Of a DNA stretch of 64,000 nucleotides, positions 16,510 to 25,603 are shown piece by piece. The DNA is taken from positions 987,095-1,051,094 of the forward strand of contig CAMLMH010000001.1 of assembly GCA_946481315.1 (NCBI GenBank), given 5' to 3'. Below the pieces are notes generated by a model. That model searched no databases. It was not told the DNA's origin and saw nothing but the letters and a program-made list of their open reading frames with translations. This DNA comes from an uncultured Bacteriovorax sp. Lineage in GTDB: Bacteria; Bdellovibrionota; Bacteriovoracia; Bacteriovoracales; Bacteriovoracaceae. Made by a program: the position numbers and the translations under genes. The stretch's first letter is position 1; each line of letters opens with the position of its first letter.

Positions 16510-17826
16510 AAAGCTGAGTTTGAATTCAGTGAAAGGTGATTCCTGAACATAGATCAAATCACCGTTATGTTCTTTCATAATCTTTTTGGAAATGGAAAGA
16601 CCGAGACCAGTACCTTCAGAAGAATTCTTGGTCGAGTAAAAAGGCTCAAAAATATGTTCTCTTAGATGGAAGGGGATACCCCGTCCACTATCCGTAACTG
16701 TTATATAAATTGTTTCCGGGTCCTGCCACGCTTTAACAGTGACCCATTTTTCTTCCGATTCCTTTATCGCCTCAATGGAATTATTCACAAGATTTGTTAA
16801 AACCTGAACAATCTGAATCCTTCGAACGTCAAGTTCAAGATTTTCTTCCTCAGCTTTATAGATTAGATTCACGCTTTCTTGTTTGGCCCGTTCATGGATC
16901 AGTTCGTCTACTTCACTGTAAATTTCATCGATAGTAACTCTTTCAAACGGATCGTTAATCCCACTTTTCGAGAGCGTTTTAAAATTTTTAATAATACTTT
17001 GAATTCGTGCAGAGTTGCGTTTAATGACTTCCAGATTTTTAGTCAATTTCGCTCTGTCTATTTCTGCATTCATTGTATCGTTCTGAACAATCTTGAGTCT
17101 TCCATCAATAACCATCAGCGGAGAATTAATCTCATGCGCCAGTTCAGCACCCATCATTCCCAGAGTTGACAGCCTGGTTTGCAGGACAAGCTGATCATGT
17201 TGTTGATTAATTTTTTTCTGCAAGCGATAGCGTACAACTGTAAAATAGATGAGCCCCAGTTGCACCAGAATAAAAAAGGCAGTCAAAGCATAGAAGACTT
17301 CCCGGTTGCGTTTCTTGATCTGTGAAAATCGGTGGAATTTCATTGATTCTTCCACCCAAAGATAGCTCTCTTCTTTAAAAAGACTATCGATCAGATTTGT
17401 CGTCGAAAGGATCAAATCTTCTATGTCGGCTCTTTTTCCTTCCGAAACATTTTCATACTTTGGACTTAGTTTTTCAAAAGCATCAAAGTATCGATTGGAT
17501 AAGTGTGATTTATTCTGAACTTGTTCTGACAATAAAATATGATAATTGGAGTAAGAGGCGAGAAAGCTGTCTTCTGCATCCCAGAGCTTAGATTTATTCA
17601 TGTCCTTAAGAGAAGTCTGCAAATTGAAACGTGCTAAGTTAAGTGCATTGATTGATTTCAGAATTAAACGCGACTGAAAATGAGTGCGGTAAGTGTCTTC
17701 TTGAACAGAAGCATTTTTATTGGCGGTCTCATGTCCTAAGATGATAAAAATTGCCAGTAGAATGATCATTGTGAGATTGAGCAAAATCCCACTTATGATA
17801 CTGGTATTTTTTACAGTGGATTTCAT
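16492..17826 (-). CDS. Membrane sensor histidine kinase
   Basis: 444 residues. TM1 (about 12-31), an all-alpha periplasmic region of about 140 residues resembling a four-helix-bundle sensor, TM2 (about 178-198), then HisKA with GMMGAELAHEINSPLMVI (phospho-acceptor His about 230). The HATPase core follows with NNSIEAIKES (N box), DSGRGIPFHLREHIFEPFYSTK (G1/F) and GTGLGLSISKKI (G2). All kinase motifs are intact. Its start overlaps the stop of the upstream molybdopterin-domain-like gene by one base. No response regulator is adjacent, so the partner is elsewhere. Confidence 0.92.
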   Translation of the reverse strand: MKSTVKNTSIISGILLNLTMIILLAIFIILGHETANKNASVQEDTYRTHFQSRLILKSINALNLARFNLQTSLKDMNKSKLWDAEDSFLASYSNYHILLSEQVQNKSHLSNRYFDAFEKLSPKYENVSEGKRADIEDLILSTTNLIDSLFKEESYLWVEESMKFHRFSQIKKRNREVFYALTAFFILVQLGLIYFTVVRYRLQKKINQQHDQLVLQTRLSTLGMMGAELAHEINSPLMVIDGRLKIVQNDTMNAEIDRAKLTKNLEVIKRNSARIQSIIKNFKTLSKSGINDPFERVTIDEIYSEVDELIHERAKQESVNLIYKAEEENLELDVRRIQIVQVLTNLVNNSIEAIKESEEKWVTVKAWQDPETIYITVTDSGRGIPFHLREHIFEPFYSTKNSSEGTGLGLSISKKIMKEHNGDLIYVQESPFTEFKLSFKKKAR

Positions 17827-18308
17827 TAGTTGATAAACTCGATACTCTTAACCTGCCAGACCCAATTTACTCCAATTTTGAGTAGAAGATCTTTATTAAT
17901 AATTCCTTCAAAAGGAGCAATGATGCGTGCGGGTCCCATGCGTTTGATTGAGAGATAGCCGTCCTGATCTTTGTAACTTAAAAAAAGAGATGTTCGTGAC
18001 ACTTCACTGCGATCAATGGTCACTTGATATCCGTCATAAGCCTTTACCAGAATTTTATTTGTTGCAGGAGCTGCATATTTATTCAAAAGTTCTGTTAATG
18101 GCAGCCCATAAAAAACAGTCAGCTGATTTTTGTTATAAGGATCGTGAATTTTCAGTACGCGGGAAGGAAACTCTTTTTCAAGATCACTTACTCCTAGAGA
18201 AACAGTGCGGGTTGCTTGAGTCTGTCCAGCAAGATGAATTTTTTGTCGTGGAAAGTCCGGGGTTTTGGCCATTCCAAGCGAGATCAGTAACATAAGAAAA
18301 GGAATCAT
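17826..18308 (-). CDS. Secreted molybdopterin-oxidoreductase-domain-like protein, probable kinase input partner
   Basis: 160 residues with a short signal peptide (MIPFLMLLISLGMA). The mature part (VSLGVSDLEKEFPSRVLKIHD...TVFYGLPLTELLNKYA...VKAYDGYQVTIDRSEV...GYLSIKRMGPARIIAPFE) resembles the beta-rich fold of sulfite-oxidase-type molybdopterin domains. The conserved cofactor Cys is absent, so catalysis is unlikely. It is directly upstream of the histidine kinase with stop and start overlapping, which suggests the two work as a sensor pair (inference). Confidence 0.6.
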   Translation of the reverse strand: MIPFLMLLISLGMAKTPDFPRQKIHLAGQTQATRTVSLGVSDLEKEFPSRVLKIHDPYNKNQLTVFYGLPLTELLNKYAAPATNKILVKAYDGYQVTIDRSEVSRTSLFLSYKDQDGYLSIKRMGPARIIAPFEGIINKDLLLKIGVNWVWQVKSIEFIN

Positions 18309-18335
18309 TTTTATCCTCGAATTATAAGTAAAAAA

Positions 18336-18358
18336 AAAGCTCCCCTAAGGGAGCTTTT
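18336..18358 (-). terminator. Terminator of rpmB
   Basis: Stem AAAAGCTCCC / GGGAGCTTTT with a four-base loop, flanked by A and T runs so it reads on the minus strand after rpmB. Confidence 0.85.
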
Positions 18359-18383
18359 AAATAATTATAATTTAAAAATAAAA

Positions 18384-18617
18384 TTATTCAAACAAATGTG
18401 CGTTCTTTCTGACGTATTTTGTGATTGATCCAACTTTATCAAGAGTTCTGATCGCAGAAGCTGAAAGCTTAAGACGAACTACAGTTCCTGTTTCTGGGTC
18501 AAAAACTTTTTTAGTGTGAAGGTTTACTTGCTTCTTAGTTTTTGTTTTGTTGTTGGCGTGAGAAACTTTGTTGGCCACTAGTCTTCTTTTGCCAGTTAAA
18601 TCACATGTGCGTGCCAT
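18384..18617 (-). CDS. rpmB: 50S ribosomal protein L28
   Basis: 77 residues. MARTCDLTGKRRLVANKVSHANNKTKTKKQ is the L28 N-terminus, and VVRLKLSASAIRTLDKVGSITKYV matches the conserved C-terminal half. Unlike zinc-binding L28 it has only one N-terminal Cys. ATG at 18615-18617. Monocistronic with its own terminator. Confidence 0.95.
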   Translation of the reverse strand: MARTCDLTGKRRLVANKVSHANNKTKTKKQVNLHTKKVFDPETGTVVRLKLSASAIRTLDKVGSITKYVRKNAHLFE

Positions 18618-18739
18618 AAAAAATCCTTATGTAGAAATTATCGTTTTATTTCAAGTTCAAAAGAGACAAAACTGTAACTCAAAAGTTGCGTAATGACAAG
18701 AAAACTCTCAGACATTTACGTTTTGCCCGGGTTAATAGT

Positions 18740-19216
18740 CTATTGACACCATCCAGCAATGACAATTCTTCTCCCGGAAGTCACGGCCGTCACCCGGTGT
18801 TCGAAACCTGATGTGCCGGTTAAAAAGAGTAAAATCGTCCCGATAGGCCGGGTGGTAAAACTTTGCATCTCGGGGGAACCAAAAGGCCGAAACTGCAAAA
18901 CTCCGCCCTGAACCTGGGCGGAATTCCTGGTGAGGGAGAGACTAAATCCCAGAATGCGGGAGCCGTCATCGTGCCAGATTCCATCTTCATCCTCCGGAGC
19001 ACTTCGGATGGCGATAATGTGTTCTAAATGAGAAAAGTCGAGATACTGACCCAGAAACTGCCGCAGGCTTCCACCTTCCTGACAGGCCGATTTGAAAAGT
19101 TGGTCAAGCTGCACCCAGTTCTCACTGTCCAGGGCAGAAAGCATCGGAGGGGAGAGAGGAAACTGTGTTTCAATCAGTCCACCGGGAAAATCAATTTTAA
19201 ACTTCTCCGGTTTCAT
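18740..19216 (-). CDS. 2-oxoglutarate/Fe(II)-dependent oxygenase-like protein
   Basis: 158 residues. A double-stranded beta-helix is indicated by WHDDGSRILGFSLSL (Fe ligands His-x-Asp), GGVLQFRPFG, P-GTILLFLTGTSGFEHRVTAV (third Fe ligand His) and SGRRIVIAGW (the 2OG-binding Arg). Compact for this superfamily. The start overlaps the end of the radical-SAM gene by 20 bases, making it the last gene of a three-gene operon. The substrate is unknown; operon context suggests nucleic-acid or nucleotide damage chemistry (inference). Confidence 0.8.
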   Translation of the reverse strand: MKPEKFKIDFPGGLIETQFPLSPPMLSALDSENWVQLDQLFKSACQEGGSLRQFLGQYLDFSHLEHIIAIRSAPEDEDGIWHDDGSRILGFSLSLTRNSAQVQGGVLQFRPFGSPEMQSFTTRPIGTILLFLTGTSGFEHRVTAVTSGRRIVIAGWCQ

Positions 19217-20243
19217 CTTTTAATTCTTCCTCTTCCATACATTCATAAATTTTTTGCGGATCAATTCCCGCCTCAATCAGCAGGGACTTCACTTTTCCTA
19301 ATAGCCACATGCGGGTCGGGCGGTTGTAGCGCATTTTTCCGTCGAAGCTGGTGATAAAGTCATCGGCCAGAAAGTCGGTATCCGGATAATTTTTCATCAC
19401 CTGATGATAGACGTTTTTGGTAAAACGCACGACTCCGATTGAAACATATTCCCAGGCGTCAGGAGGAAGAACGATCGTCAGATCATTGATCAGAGCGGAG
19501 TAACTTTCTTCAACCTGGTTGTCCAATATGATCGGATCAAAGTGAATCCCGATAGGATGCCCCTGTTCATGCAGCTGGCGAATGGCCTCCAGCCTTGATC
19601 GGAGCGGTGGTGTTTTTAAATCATTGATGCGCGTCCGGTGATCGGGTGCCAGAGAAAAGCTGGTAATGATGTTGGGCGAAGCTTTTTCTTTTAACAGCTC
19701 TTTTATATTGACCGATTTGGTTCTGAGTTCCAGCCGGGCATTGGGTAAATCGCGGAAGAGTTTAAAATAAGCAGGGAGCTCTCCGGTAAGATGGGAGAGA
19801 GCGAGCGAGTCGCTGTATTCGCCGGCGTGAAACCAGATTTTTTTCCCCGGATCACTAAGGGCAAATTCATCGGCCAGTCTTTTAATCTCAGCGCCGATTT
19901 CTTCATGATTTAAAAAGATGACTATGTCGGGAGACTGAAAATATCCCTGCAGATAGCAGTAATTGCATTCGTAAATACAGTTGTAGGCGTGGACAAAATA
20001 ATAGTGTGGTTCACCGGAGAGTCCGTAAGCGGGAGGTGCCACTTTAACCAGCTGACCTTTTTTTTCTCCGATAAATAAATTGAGGTTTGTGCGTTTTTGC
20101 AGATAAGGTTTTTTCACCCGTCCGAAAACGTCTTCTACCTTGGAAATGGTACGGACTTCACTTTGCGGAAATCGGGCGAGTATTTCCCGGGTGCGGGGAT
20201 GATCCAGCAGATGTTCTTCCACGAAAATTTTTTCAAACATCAT
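19197..20243 (-). CDS. Spore photoproduct lyase-like radical SAM protein
   Basis: 348 residues from ATG 20243. A second ATG follows immediately and a TTG precedes it. The Cys cluster CIYECNYCYLQGYF is the CxxxCxxC [4Fe-4S]/SAM motif of the SplB family, and the flanking YYFVHAYN-CIY and GEYSDSLALSHLTGELPAYFKLF blocks are family hallmarks. In spore formers this enzyme repairs the thymine dimer 5-thyminyl-5,6-dihydrothymine by reversal. Here it sits between a nucleoside-phosphorylase-like gene (11-base overlap) and a 2OG oxygenase gene, in an apparently non-sporulating organism. Repair of UV products is plausible but unproven. Confidence 0.85.
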   Translation of the reverse strand: MMFEKIFVEEHLLDHPRTREILARFPQSEVRTISKVEDVFGRVKKPYLQKRTNLNLFIGEKKGQLVKVAPPAYGLSGEPHYYFVHAYNCIYECNYCYLQGYFQSPDIVIFLNHEEIGAEIKRLADEFALSDPGKKIWFHAGEYSDSLALSHLTGELPAYFKLFRDLPNARLELRTKSVNIKELLKEKASPNIITSFSLAPDHRTRINDLKTPPLRSRLEAIRQLHEQGHPIGIHFDPIILDNQVEESYSALINDLTIVLPPDAWEYVSIGVVRFTKNVYHQVMKNYPDTDFLADDFITSFDGKMRYNRPTRMWLLGKVKSLLIEAGIDPQKIYECMEEEELKDETGEV

Positions 20244-21303
20244 CGTCAAGTTTTCCGTTAAAGATATCTTTCACTTTCTGCAGATTGAAGTTTTCCAGCG
20301 CCAGTATAACTTTGCGCTGATCTTTCGGCTGGTGCAGGCGAAAGGTTAAATTTAAAGCGGAACTCTCTAATTCCGAATCATAATGGACATTGATTCCGGC
20401 TTCACTGAGAGGGATCAGTGCGGTTTCAATTTTTTTGCGGATTTGTTTTTTCAGCGGATGGAGACGATCAGAGAGCTCGGTTATCAGCATCCGGCTGTAT
20501 TCTTTAGGTGATTTTTCCGGATATCGCTCCGGCAGTTCTGCCGTTAATTTTTGCAGCTCTGTATCCGTTATCAGTTTTTTTACGGCCAGCCCATGCAGCA
20601 GCTGATTTAAAATACGCTGTTGAGTCACCGTGAAATAAAAACGATCGTCAGTCAGAAGCCAGCTTCCTTCGCGGTCCGGATTGTTTTCCGTTCCCGGTAA
20701 GGACTTTTTCCTGGTGAGCGGAGCTATTTTTTGCTGGTAAGCTTTAAAGAGCAGCAGGGAAAAATGTTCAGCATTTCTTCGCACCAGTTCGCAGGAAGCA
20801 TCACTGCTCAGATCATCTGAGATGACTTTCAGAGCGAAAAACTCTTTTTTAAAAAAGTGAGCGGCGGAAGCGACTGCCCAGAGTTCGCGGTCGACAATAT
20901 CGGCAAAAGCGGAGAGTTCTTTCTTCTGATTTTTTTCGGTAATGCGGGCAAAAGCGGTTATACAGTCAATTCCATCATGTGTTTTGCTGCTGAAAGATTT
21001 AAATTCCAGTTTTTCTGCATTCTGAGCGTAGACGGAGCGGACCATTACCAGCTCATCCACCGTAAGTTTTGAAACCAGACTTCCGGCGATTCCTACGTTG
21101 ATGACTTTTTCAATCTGGTTGTGCAGCAGGGCCAGGGTGGCGACTGTTTTTTCACTGGCGGATTGCGGACCTTCACCGGTGATTAAAAGATAATCGTTCC
21201 CGTTAAAGAAGAGTCCGTCAAAAGGACACTCAAAGGGAGTGAATTTAGCTTCATGAATAAATGTCTGGGCCTCACCCCGGTAGGCAAACGTTAACAGATT
21301 CAT
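20233..21303 (-). CDS. Nucleoside phosphorylase/MTA-SAH nucleosidase-like protein with C-terminal extension
   Basis: 356 residues. The N-terminal about 180 residues follow the PNP/UDP phosphorylase fold: TGEGPQSASEKTVATLALL, KVINVGIAGSL, DIVDRELWAVASAAHFF (the D-x-E-x-AA site region) and ALKVISDDLSSDA. The C-terminal about 150 residues (LTDDRFYFTVTQQRILNQLLHGLAVKKL...) form a helical extension I do not recognise. First gene of the operon with the SPL-like and 2OG genes. A role in removing damaged bases or nucleosides is inferred from context. Confidence 0.7.
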   Translation of the reverse strand: MNLLTFAYRGEAQTFIHEAKFTPFECPFDGLFFNGNDYLLITGEGPQSASEKTVATLALLHNQIEKVINVGIAGSLVSKLTVDELVMVRSVYAQNAEKLEFKSFSSKTHDGIDCITAFARITEKNQKKELSAFADIVDRELWAVASAAHFFKKEFFALKVISDDLSSDASCELVRRNAEHFSLLLFKAYQQKIAPLTRKKSLPGTENNPDREGSWLLTDDRFYFTVTQQRILNQLLHGLAVKKLITDTELQKLTAELPERYPEKSPKEYSRMLITELSDRLHPLKKQIRKKIETALIPLSEAGINVHYDSELESSALNLTFRLHQPKDQRKVILALENFNLQKVKDIFNGKLDDDV

Positions 21304-21306
21304 GGA

Positions 21307-22515
21307 CTATTCGTACCTCAGAGCATCGATCGTCTGAATCAGCGACGCTTTTCGCGCAGGCCATACACCAAAGCCCAGTCCGGTTACAAACGAGAGCATG
21401 AAGGCCGGAGGAATAATCCAGAAAGGCGGCCGCATATCAAATGAAGGAAAGGCAAAAAAGAGTATATAGGCGATGGCCTCGGATAATAAAATACCAATCA
21501 GACCGCCGGAGACAGAGATAACAACAGCTTCAATCATGAACTGCTTTAAGATATCACTGCGACGGGCACCAACAGCCCGGCGGATACCGATTTCTCTGGT
21601 TCGTTCAGTTACCGAGACAAGCATAATGTTCATAATTCCGATACCACCTACCAGCATGGAAATAAAAGCAATTGCTCCTAAAGCGTAGGTGAGCATATTG
21701 AGAATGGTATTCATACTTTCCAGCATGGTGACCTGAGTGACGATCGTAAAATTTTCTTCACCGTTGTCGCGTTCTTTCAGAATTTCAGTAATGTCTTTGA
21801 CCGCATCATCCAGACCATTTCTGGTTTTAGCGGCCGCACGAATACCAAAAAGCCGATCAGTATTAAACAGGCGCAGAGAAGATTTAGTGGGAATGAAAAC
21901 CATATCGTCGACGTTAAAGCCCAGTTTATCACCGGTTGGTTTTACAATACCGATGACCCGGTGTTCGGAATCATTGACCTTCACCAGTTTTCCCAGAGCA
22001 ACGTCTTCGCCGAAGAGATTTTTCTTTACGTTATAGCCTAACACCACAACTCTTCTGCCGGCATCATCATCTTCTTTGCTGATGTAGGAGCCCTGAATAA
22101 TAACCATATTAAAAATTTTCAGGAACTGATCGTTGGATCCCAGGATATTGATGTTCACAGTGCCGCTTTCATTTTTAACAACGCCGGCACCGAACATAAT
22201 TCCGGATACAGCGGAAAGAGAAGTGGCGTATCGCTGAAGCGCTTCCACATCACTCATCAGGAGCTTTCCTTTACTGGAAGAAACCGGCGGCCCCATGGAG
22301 CTTTGTTTGTCCGTTTTTCCCGGCTGCACGATGATGATGTTGGTTCCCAGACTTTCAAATTGTCCGGTGATGTAGCGTTTTGCACCTGTTCCTACTGAGA
22401 CCAGCAGGATGACGGCCATAACTCCGATAATCATTCCCAGCATGGTGAGAGATGAGCGCAGTTTATTTTCGACTAAGGCCTCAAAGGAATTGACCACAAT
22501 TTTTTGCATAATCAT
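21307..22515 (-). CDS. ABC transporter permease, MacB/FtsX family
   Basis: 402 residues. N-terminal TM (about 18-42, SLTMLGMIIGVMAVILLVSVGTG), a large periplasmic MacB_PCD domain (about 45-270), then three C-terminal TMs with the FtsX signature LVGGIGIMNIMLVSVTERTREIGIRRAVGARRSDIL. Ends with ARKASLIQTIDALRYE, the usual family C-terminus. Its start overlaps the ATPase stop (ATGA). With the ATPase, adaptor and TolC it forms a complete MacAB-TolC-like export system. Confidence 0.92.
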   Translation of the reverse strand: MIMQKIVVNSFEALVENKLRSSLTMLGMIIGVMAVILLVSVGTGAKRYITGQFESLGTNIIIVQPGKTDKQSSMGPPVSSSKGKLLMSDVEALQRYATSLSAVSGIMFGAGVVKNESGTVNINILGSNDQFLKIFNMVIIQGSYISKEDDDAGRRVVVLGYNVKKNLFGEDVALGKLVKVNDSEHRVIGIVKPTGDKLGFNVDDMVFIPTKSSLRLFNTDRLFGIRAAAKTRNGLDDAVKDITEILKERDNGEENFTIVTQVTMLESMNTILNMLTYALGAIAFISMLVGGIGIMNIMLVSVTERTREIGIRRAVGARRSDILKQFMIEAVVISVSGGLIGILLSEAIAYILFFAFPSFDMRPPFWIIPPAFMLSFVTGLGFGVWPARKASLIQTIDALRYE

Positions 22516-23207
22516 GAGAATTTCTCCTCAACGATTTTTCCGTCACTCATGCGCAGAATGCGGTGGCAGCGGTGGGCGACGTTATTGTCGTGGGTGACGA
22601 TAATCACGGTCACACCCTGACGATTAAGATCAGCAAACAGATTCAGAATTTCTTCACTGGTTCTGGAGTCCAGTGCACCGGTTGGTTCATCTGCTAAGAG
22701 AATTTTGGGTTTATTCACCAGGGCCCGGGCAATGGCCACGCGCTGGCGCTGTCCACCGGAGAGTTCATTGGGCAGGTGATGAATGCGTGGACCGAGACCT
22801 ACTTTTTCCAGCGTCTCCACGGCCATGCGGGTGATTTGTTCATCGGTAATATTTTTATCGTAGGCCGAGGCATACTGCATGGGCATTTCGACATTTTTTA
22901 AAGCAGTGGCCTTAGGCAAAAGATGAAAACTCTGAAAAACGAAACCAATTTTTTGATTGCGGTAGTGGGAGAGTTCATCGTCATTCATTTTGGTAGTATC
23001 CACACCGTCGAGATAATAGGTTCCCGTGGTAGGCAGATCCAGAAGGCCCAGGATATTCATCAAAGTAGACTTACCGCAGCCGGATGTTCCGACGATGGAA
23101 GTAAATTCTCCTTCTTTGATACTGAGGGAGACAGCATTGAGGGCGCGGATTTTTTCTTCACCCATCATGAAGTTTTTATGAATATTACTTAATTCAATTA
23201 AGGCCAT
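22512..23207 (-). CDS. ABC transporter ATP-binding protein, MacB/LolD type
   Basis: 231 residues. Walker A GTSGCGKST, Q-loop VFQSFHLLPKATALKNVEMP, signature LSGGQRQRVAIARALVNKPKILLADEPTGALDS (signature, Walker B and D-loop), and switch His in VTHDNNVAHRCHR. The family-specific Q-loop and GALDS are of the LolD/MacB group. It overlaps the adaptor gene by ten bases and the permease by four. Confidence 0.94.
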   Translation of the reverse strand: MALIELSNIHKNFMMGEEKIRALNAVSLSIKEGEFTSIVGTSGCGKSTLMNILGLLDLPTTGTYYLDGVDTTKMNDDELSHYRNQKIGFVFQSFHLLPKATALKNVEMPMQYASAYDKNITDEQITRMAVETLEKVGLGPRIHHLPNELSGGQRQRVAIARALVNKPKILLADEPTGALDSRTSEEILNLFADLNRQGVTVIIVTHDNNVAHRCHRILRMSDGKIVEEKFS

Positions 23208-24208
23208 TTGACCTCAGTTGCTTTAACTTTCATTCCTTCAGTCAGTTCCACGCCTTCCAGCGGCTGGGCAATCAGGTCTTCCGCAGAAACACCTTCGATA
23301 ACTTCCACGCGGTCATAATTTCCGGTACCGACTTTCACTGTTTTTTTCACCAGCTTGCCGTCACTCACCACAAAAACACCGCGGTCTTTACCTACGCCGG
23401 TCAGTGTGCTGGTCGGGAGAATGCGCGCATTTTCTTTTTTCTCGACAATAATTTCTACGTCGGCAGAAGCACCCACCGGAATCAGAGTACTGTTGTCCAT
23501 AATTTCCAGTTCAATCTGACTGGTGCGGTCCTGATCTTTGACAGTGGAAACGAAAGGAACAACTTTGGTTAAGCGGGCGTTGATCATCTGATTGCGCAGG
23601 GCCGGGATTTTGACTCTGGCCATTTGTCCGATCTGAATTTTCTGTAAATCCACTTCATCAACTTCGCCTTTAATCAGACGGGATTTGAGATCAATGATCT
23701 GTACATCAATTCTTTTTTCCGGTGATGTAATTCCGGCACTACTTTGATAAAACTCGCCCACTTTAATATTGAGAGCAGTGATCATTCCGTCAAAGGGAGC
23801 GATGATCATCGTTTTACTCAGATTAGTTCTCGCTACTTCCCGCGCGCGTTTGGCACTGTCGAGATTGGCCCGCGACACAAGACCACTTTTAAAAAACTCT
23901 TCAGCACGGCCGAACTCTTTAGAGGCTTCATCATAGATGGCCTTGAGGTCAGAGTTTTCCAGTTCCGCAATGATAGTTCCGGCCTTTACTTTATCTCCCA
24001 GACTGACGGCGATCCGGGCAATCCTTCCCGGAGTTCCGAAGGCCAGTTCAGCCTGCTGACGGGCCTCCACTGTACCGGAGTTGGTAGTTGTCACTGTGCT
24101 CTCAACGACACCGCTTGCCAGTTTAATGGCCTTGATTTCAGTTTTCGGGCCGCAGGAAGTAAGCAGCAAAGCGAGAGAGATTAAAGAGAGTGCAGAATAT
24201 TTTTTCAT
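23198..24208 (-). CDS. Periplasmic adaptor lipoprotein (MacA/HlyD type)
   Basis: About 336 residues from ATG 24208. MKKYSALSLISLALLLTSCGPK ends in lipobox LTSC, so this start is preferred over the upstream in-frame ATG at 24226. Barrel-sandwich halves QAELAFGTPGRIARIAVSLGDKVKAGTIIAELEN and IIAPFDGMITALNIKVGEFY flank a short hairpin. Beta-barrel and membrane-proximal domains follow to residue about 336. Links the MacB-like pump to TolC. The TolC gene upstream overlaps it by four bases. Confidence 0.9.
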   Translation of the reverse strand: MKKYSALSLISLALLLTSCGPKTEIKAIKLASGVVESTVTTTNSGTVEARQQAELAFGTPGRIARIAVSLGDKVKAGTIIAELENSDLKAIYDEASKEFGRAEEFFKSGLVSRANLDSAKRAREVARTNLSKTMIIAPFDGMITALNIKVGEFYQSSAGITSPEKRIDVQIIDLKSRLIKGEVDEVDLQKIQIGQMARVKIPALRNQMINARLTKVVPFVSTVKDQDRTSQIELEIMDNSTLIPVGASADVEIIVEKKENARILPTSTLTGVGKDRGVFVVSDGKLVKKTVKVGTGNYDRVEVIEGVSAEDLIAQPLEGVELTEGMKVKATEVKWP

Positions 24209-25515
24209 TGGAGGCCTACCTGCCATAAGTAATTTTGAGAAAGGGTGTAGTATTGAATCCGGTTTTGAGCGAGAGAAATTTTAGCGTCCAGTAAATCGTC
24301 CTGCACTTCCAGGAGTTCAAACAGCGAGCCTTTGCCCAGCTGATAGGATTTCTGGGAGAGACGATAGAGTTCTTCAAACTGTGAGACATTGAGGGCCAGA
24401 GAGGAAAGCAGTGTCTCCAGTGCTTTTAATTTAATCAGCGTATTGCTTAAATTATTGTCCAGCTCCTGCTTCTGGCGGGCAATAGTATATTCAATCCGTT
24501 TGCCGGCATAATATTTTTCAAAATGAGTGGACGAAAAACTTCCCCATGAAAAGAGAGGAATGTTCAAGACCAGTGCGACGGTGTGAGTTTTTTGTCCCTG
24601 ATGCAGAGACTGATCAAAGGATTCACCCGAACTCATGTACGAGCCCTGCAAAGACAGATCGGGATATTCCAGCCGGGTCAGTTCTGAAAGAGAGAGACGG
24701 TTAATCCGCTCTTCCAGCAACAATTGCTGATAAAGGGGACTCTGGACCAGATCATGCCGGGAGCCAATGGATTTGGATTCAGAAAGCGAATTGATAATCG
24801 CCAGAATGTCTTCTTCCGTTAATTGGTTAAAGGCATTCAGGTCATCATGAGTGAGTCCGCTGTATTCCAGTAAACGGCTTTTAGCGTTTTGTTCTTCATC
24901 GGCATAAGTTGTTTTTTTAGCAGTCAGTGACACAAGGTTGGCTTCCGAGCGAAGTACATCGATTTTGGTTTTCTGGCCCAGATCAAATCCCAGCTGTGCT
25001 TCTTTTCTGCCGGTGTCTGCTTTTTTCAGAGAATTTTCAATCGCCGCTGATTTATATTTCGCCAGCAGAAAATTTAAAAAATAAGTGTTGAAGCTGATGG
25101 GAAATTCCAGACCGGTCATGCGTGCTTCGAGAGTGGCCTTGTCTTCTTCGCTGAACGTTTTTCGGGTGCGGTCAATCTGCGCGAGATTAAACAGCGACCA
25201 TTCATAGTTAATTGACCAGGATGAATCAGCAGTCACCAGACCTAAGGCACGCAGCTGAGCTGTTCGCTCCTCAAAAAAATCTTTCTCTTTGCGGATGCGA
25301 AGAGCAGCGTTGGGCAAATGACTGGTAATGCGCGAATAACTTTCGGCCGCTTTCTGCGAATCCAGAGCTTGTGCGGATTTAAGTTCGGGAGAAAGTCCGC
25401 GGGCCTTTTCTCTCAAAGTAGAGATTTTTTGCAGATAAGCTGAAGGATCAACAGCAGCGTGAACGGAACTCATCCATAACAGCTGGCAGAGGAGCGAGGA
25501 GAGGAGTATTTTCAT
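24205..25515 (-). CDS. TolC-family outer membrane efflux protein
   Basis: About 436 residues from ATG 25515 (MKILLSSLLCQLLWMSSVHA signal peptide); earlier in-frame starts to 25542 are possible. Two repeats of long amphipathic helices with AQLGFDLGQKTKIDVLRSEANLVSLTAKK and QKSYQLGKGSLFELLEVQDDLLDAKISLAQ, the typical TolC repeat signatures. First gene of the tripartite export operon read leftwards. Confidence 0.9.
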   Translation of the reverse strand: MKILLSSLLCQLLWMSSVHAAVDPSAYLQKISTLREKARGLSPELKSAQALDSQKAAESYSRITSHLPNAALRIRKEKDFFEERTAQLRALGLVTADSSWSINYEWSLFNLAQIDRTRKTFSEEDKATLEARMTGLEFPISFNTYFLNFLLAKYKSAAIENSLKKADTGRKEAQLGFDLGQKTKIDVLRSEANLVSLTAKKTTYADEEQNAKSRLLEYSGLTHDDLNAFNQLTEEDILAIINSLSESKSIGSRHDLVQSPLYQQLLLEERINRLSLSELTRLEYPDLSLQGSYMSSGESFDQSLHQGQKTHTVALVLNIPLFSWGSFSSTHFEKYYAGKRIEYTIARQKQELDNNLSNTLIKLKALETLLSSLALNVSQFEELYRLSQKSYQLGKGSLFELLEVQDDLLDAKISLAQNRIQYYTLSQNYLWQVGLQ

Positions 25516-25603
25516 GACAATGGTTCTCATGTCTCTGTACAAATTCTTCGAAGATGTCTATTAATACACCTATTAAAAGAGCTTCACAAGACAAGGTTTT
25601 GCC

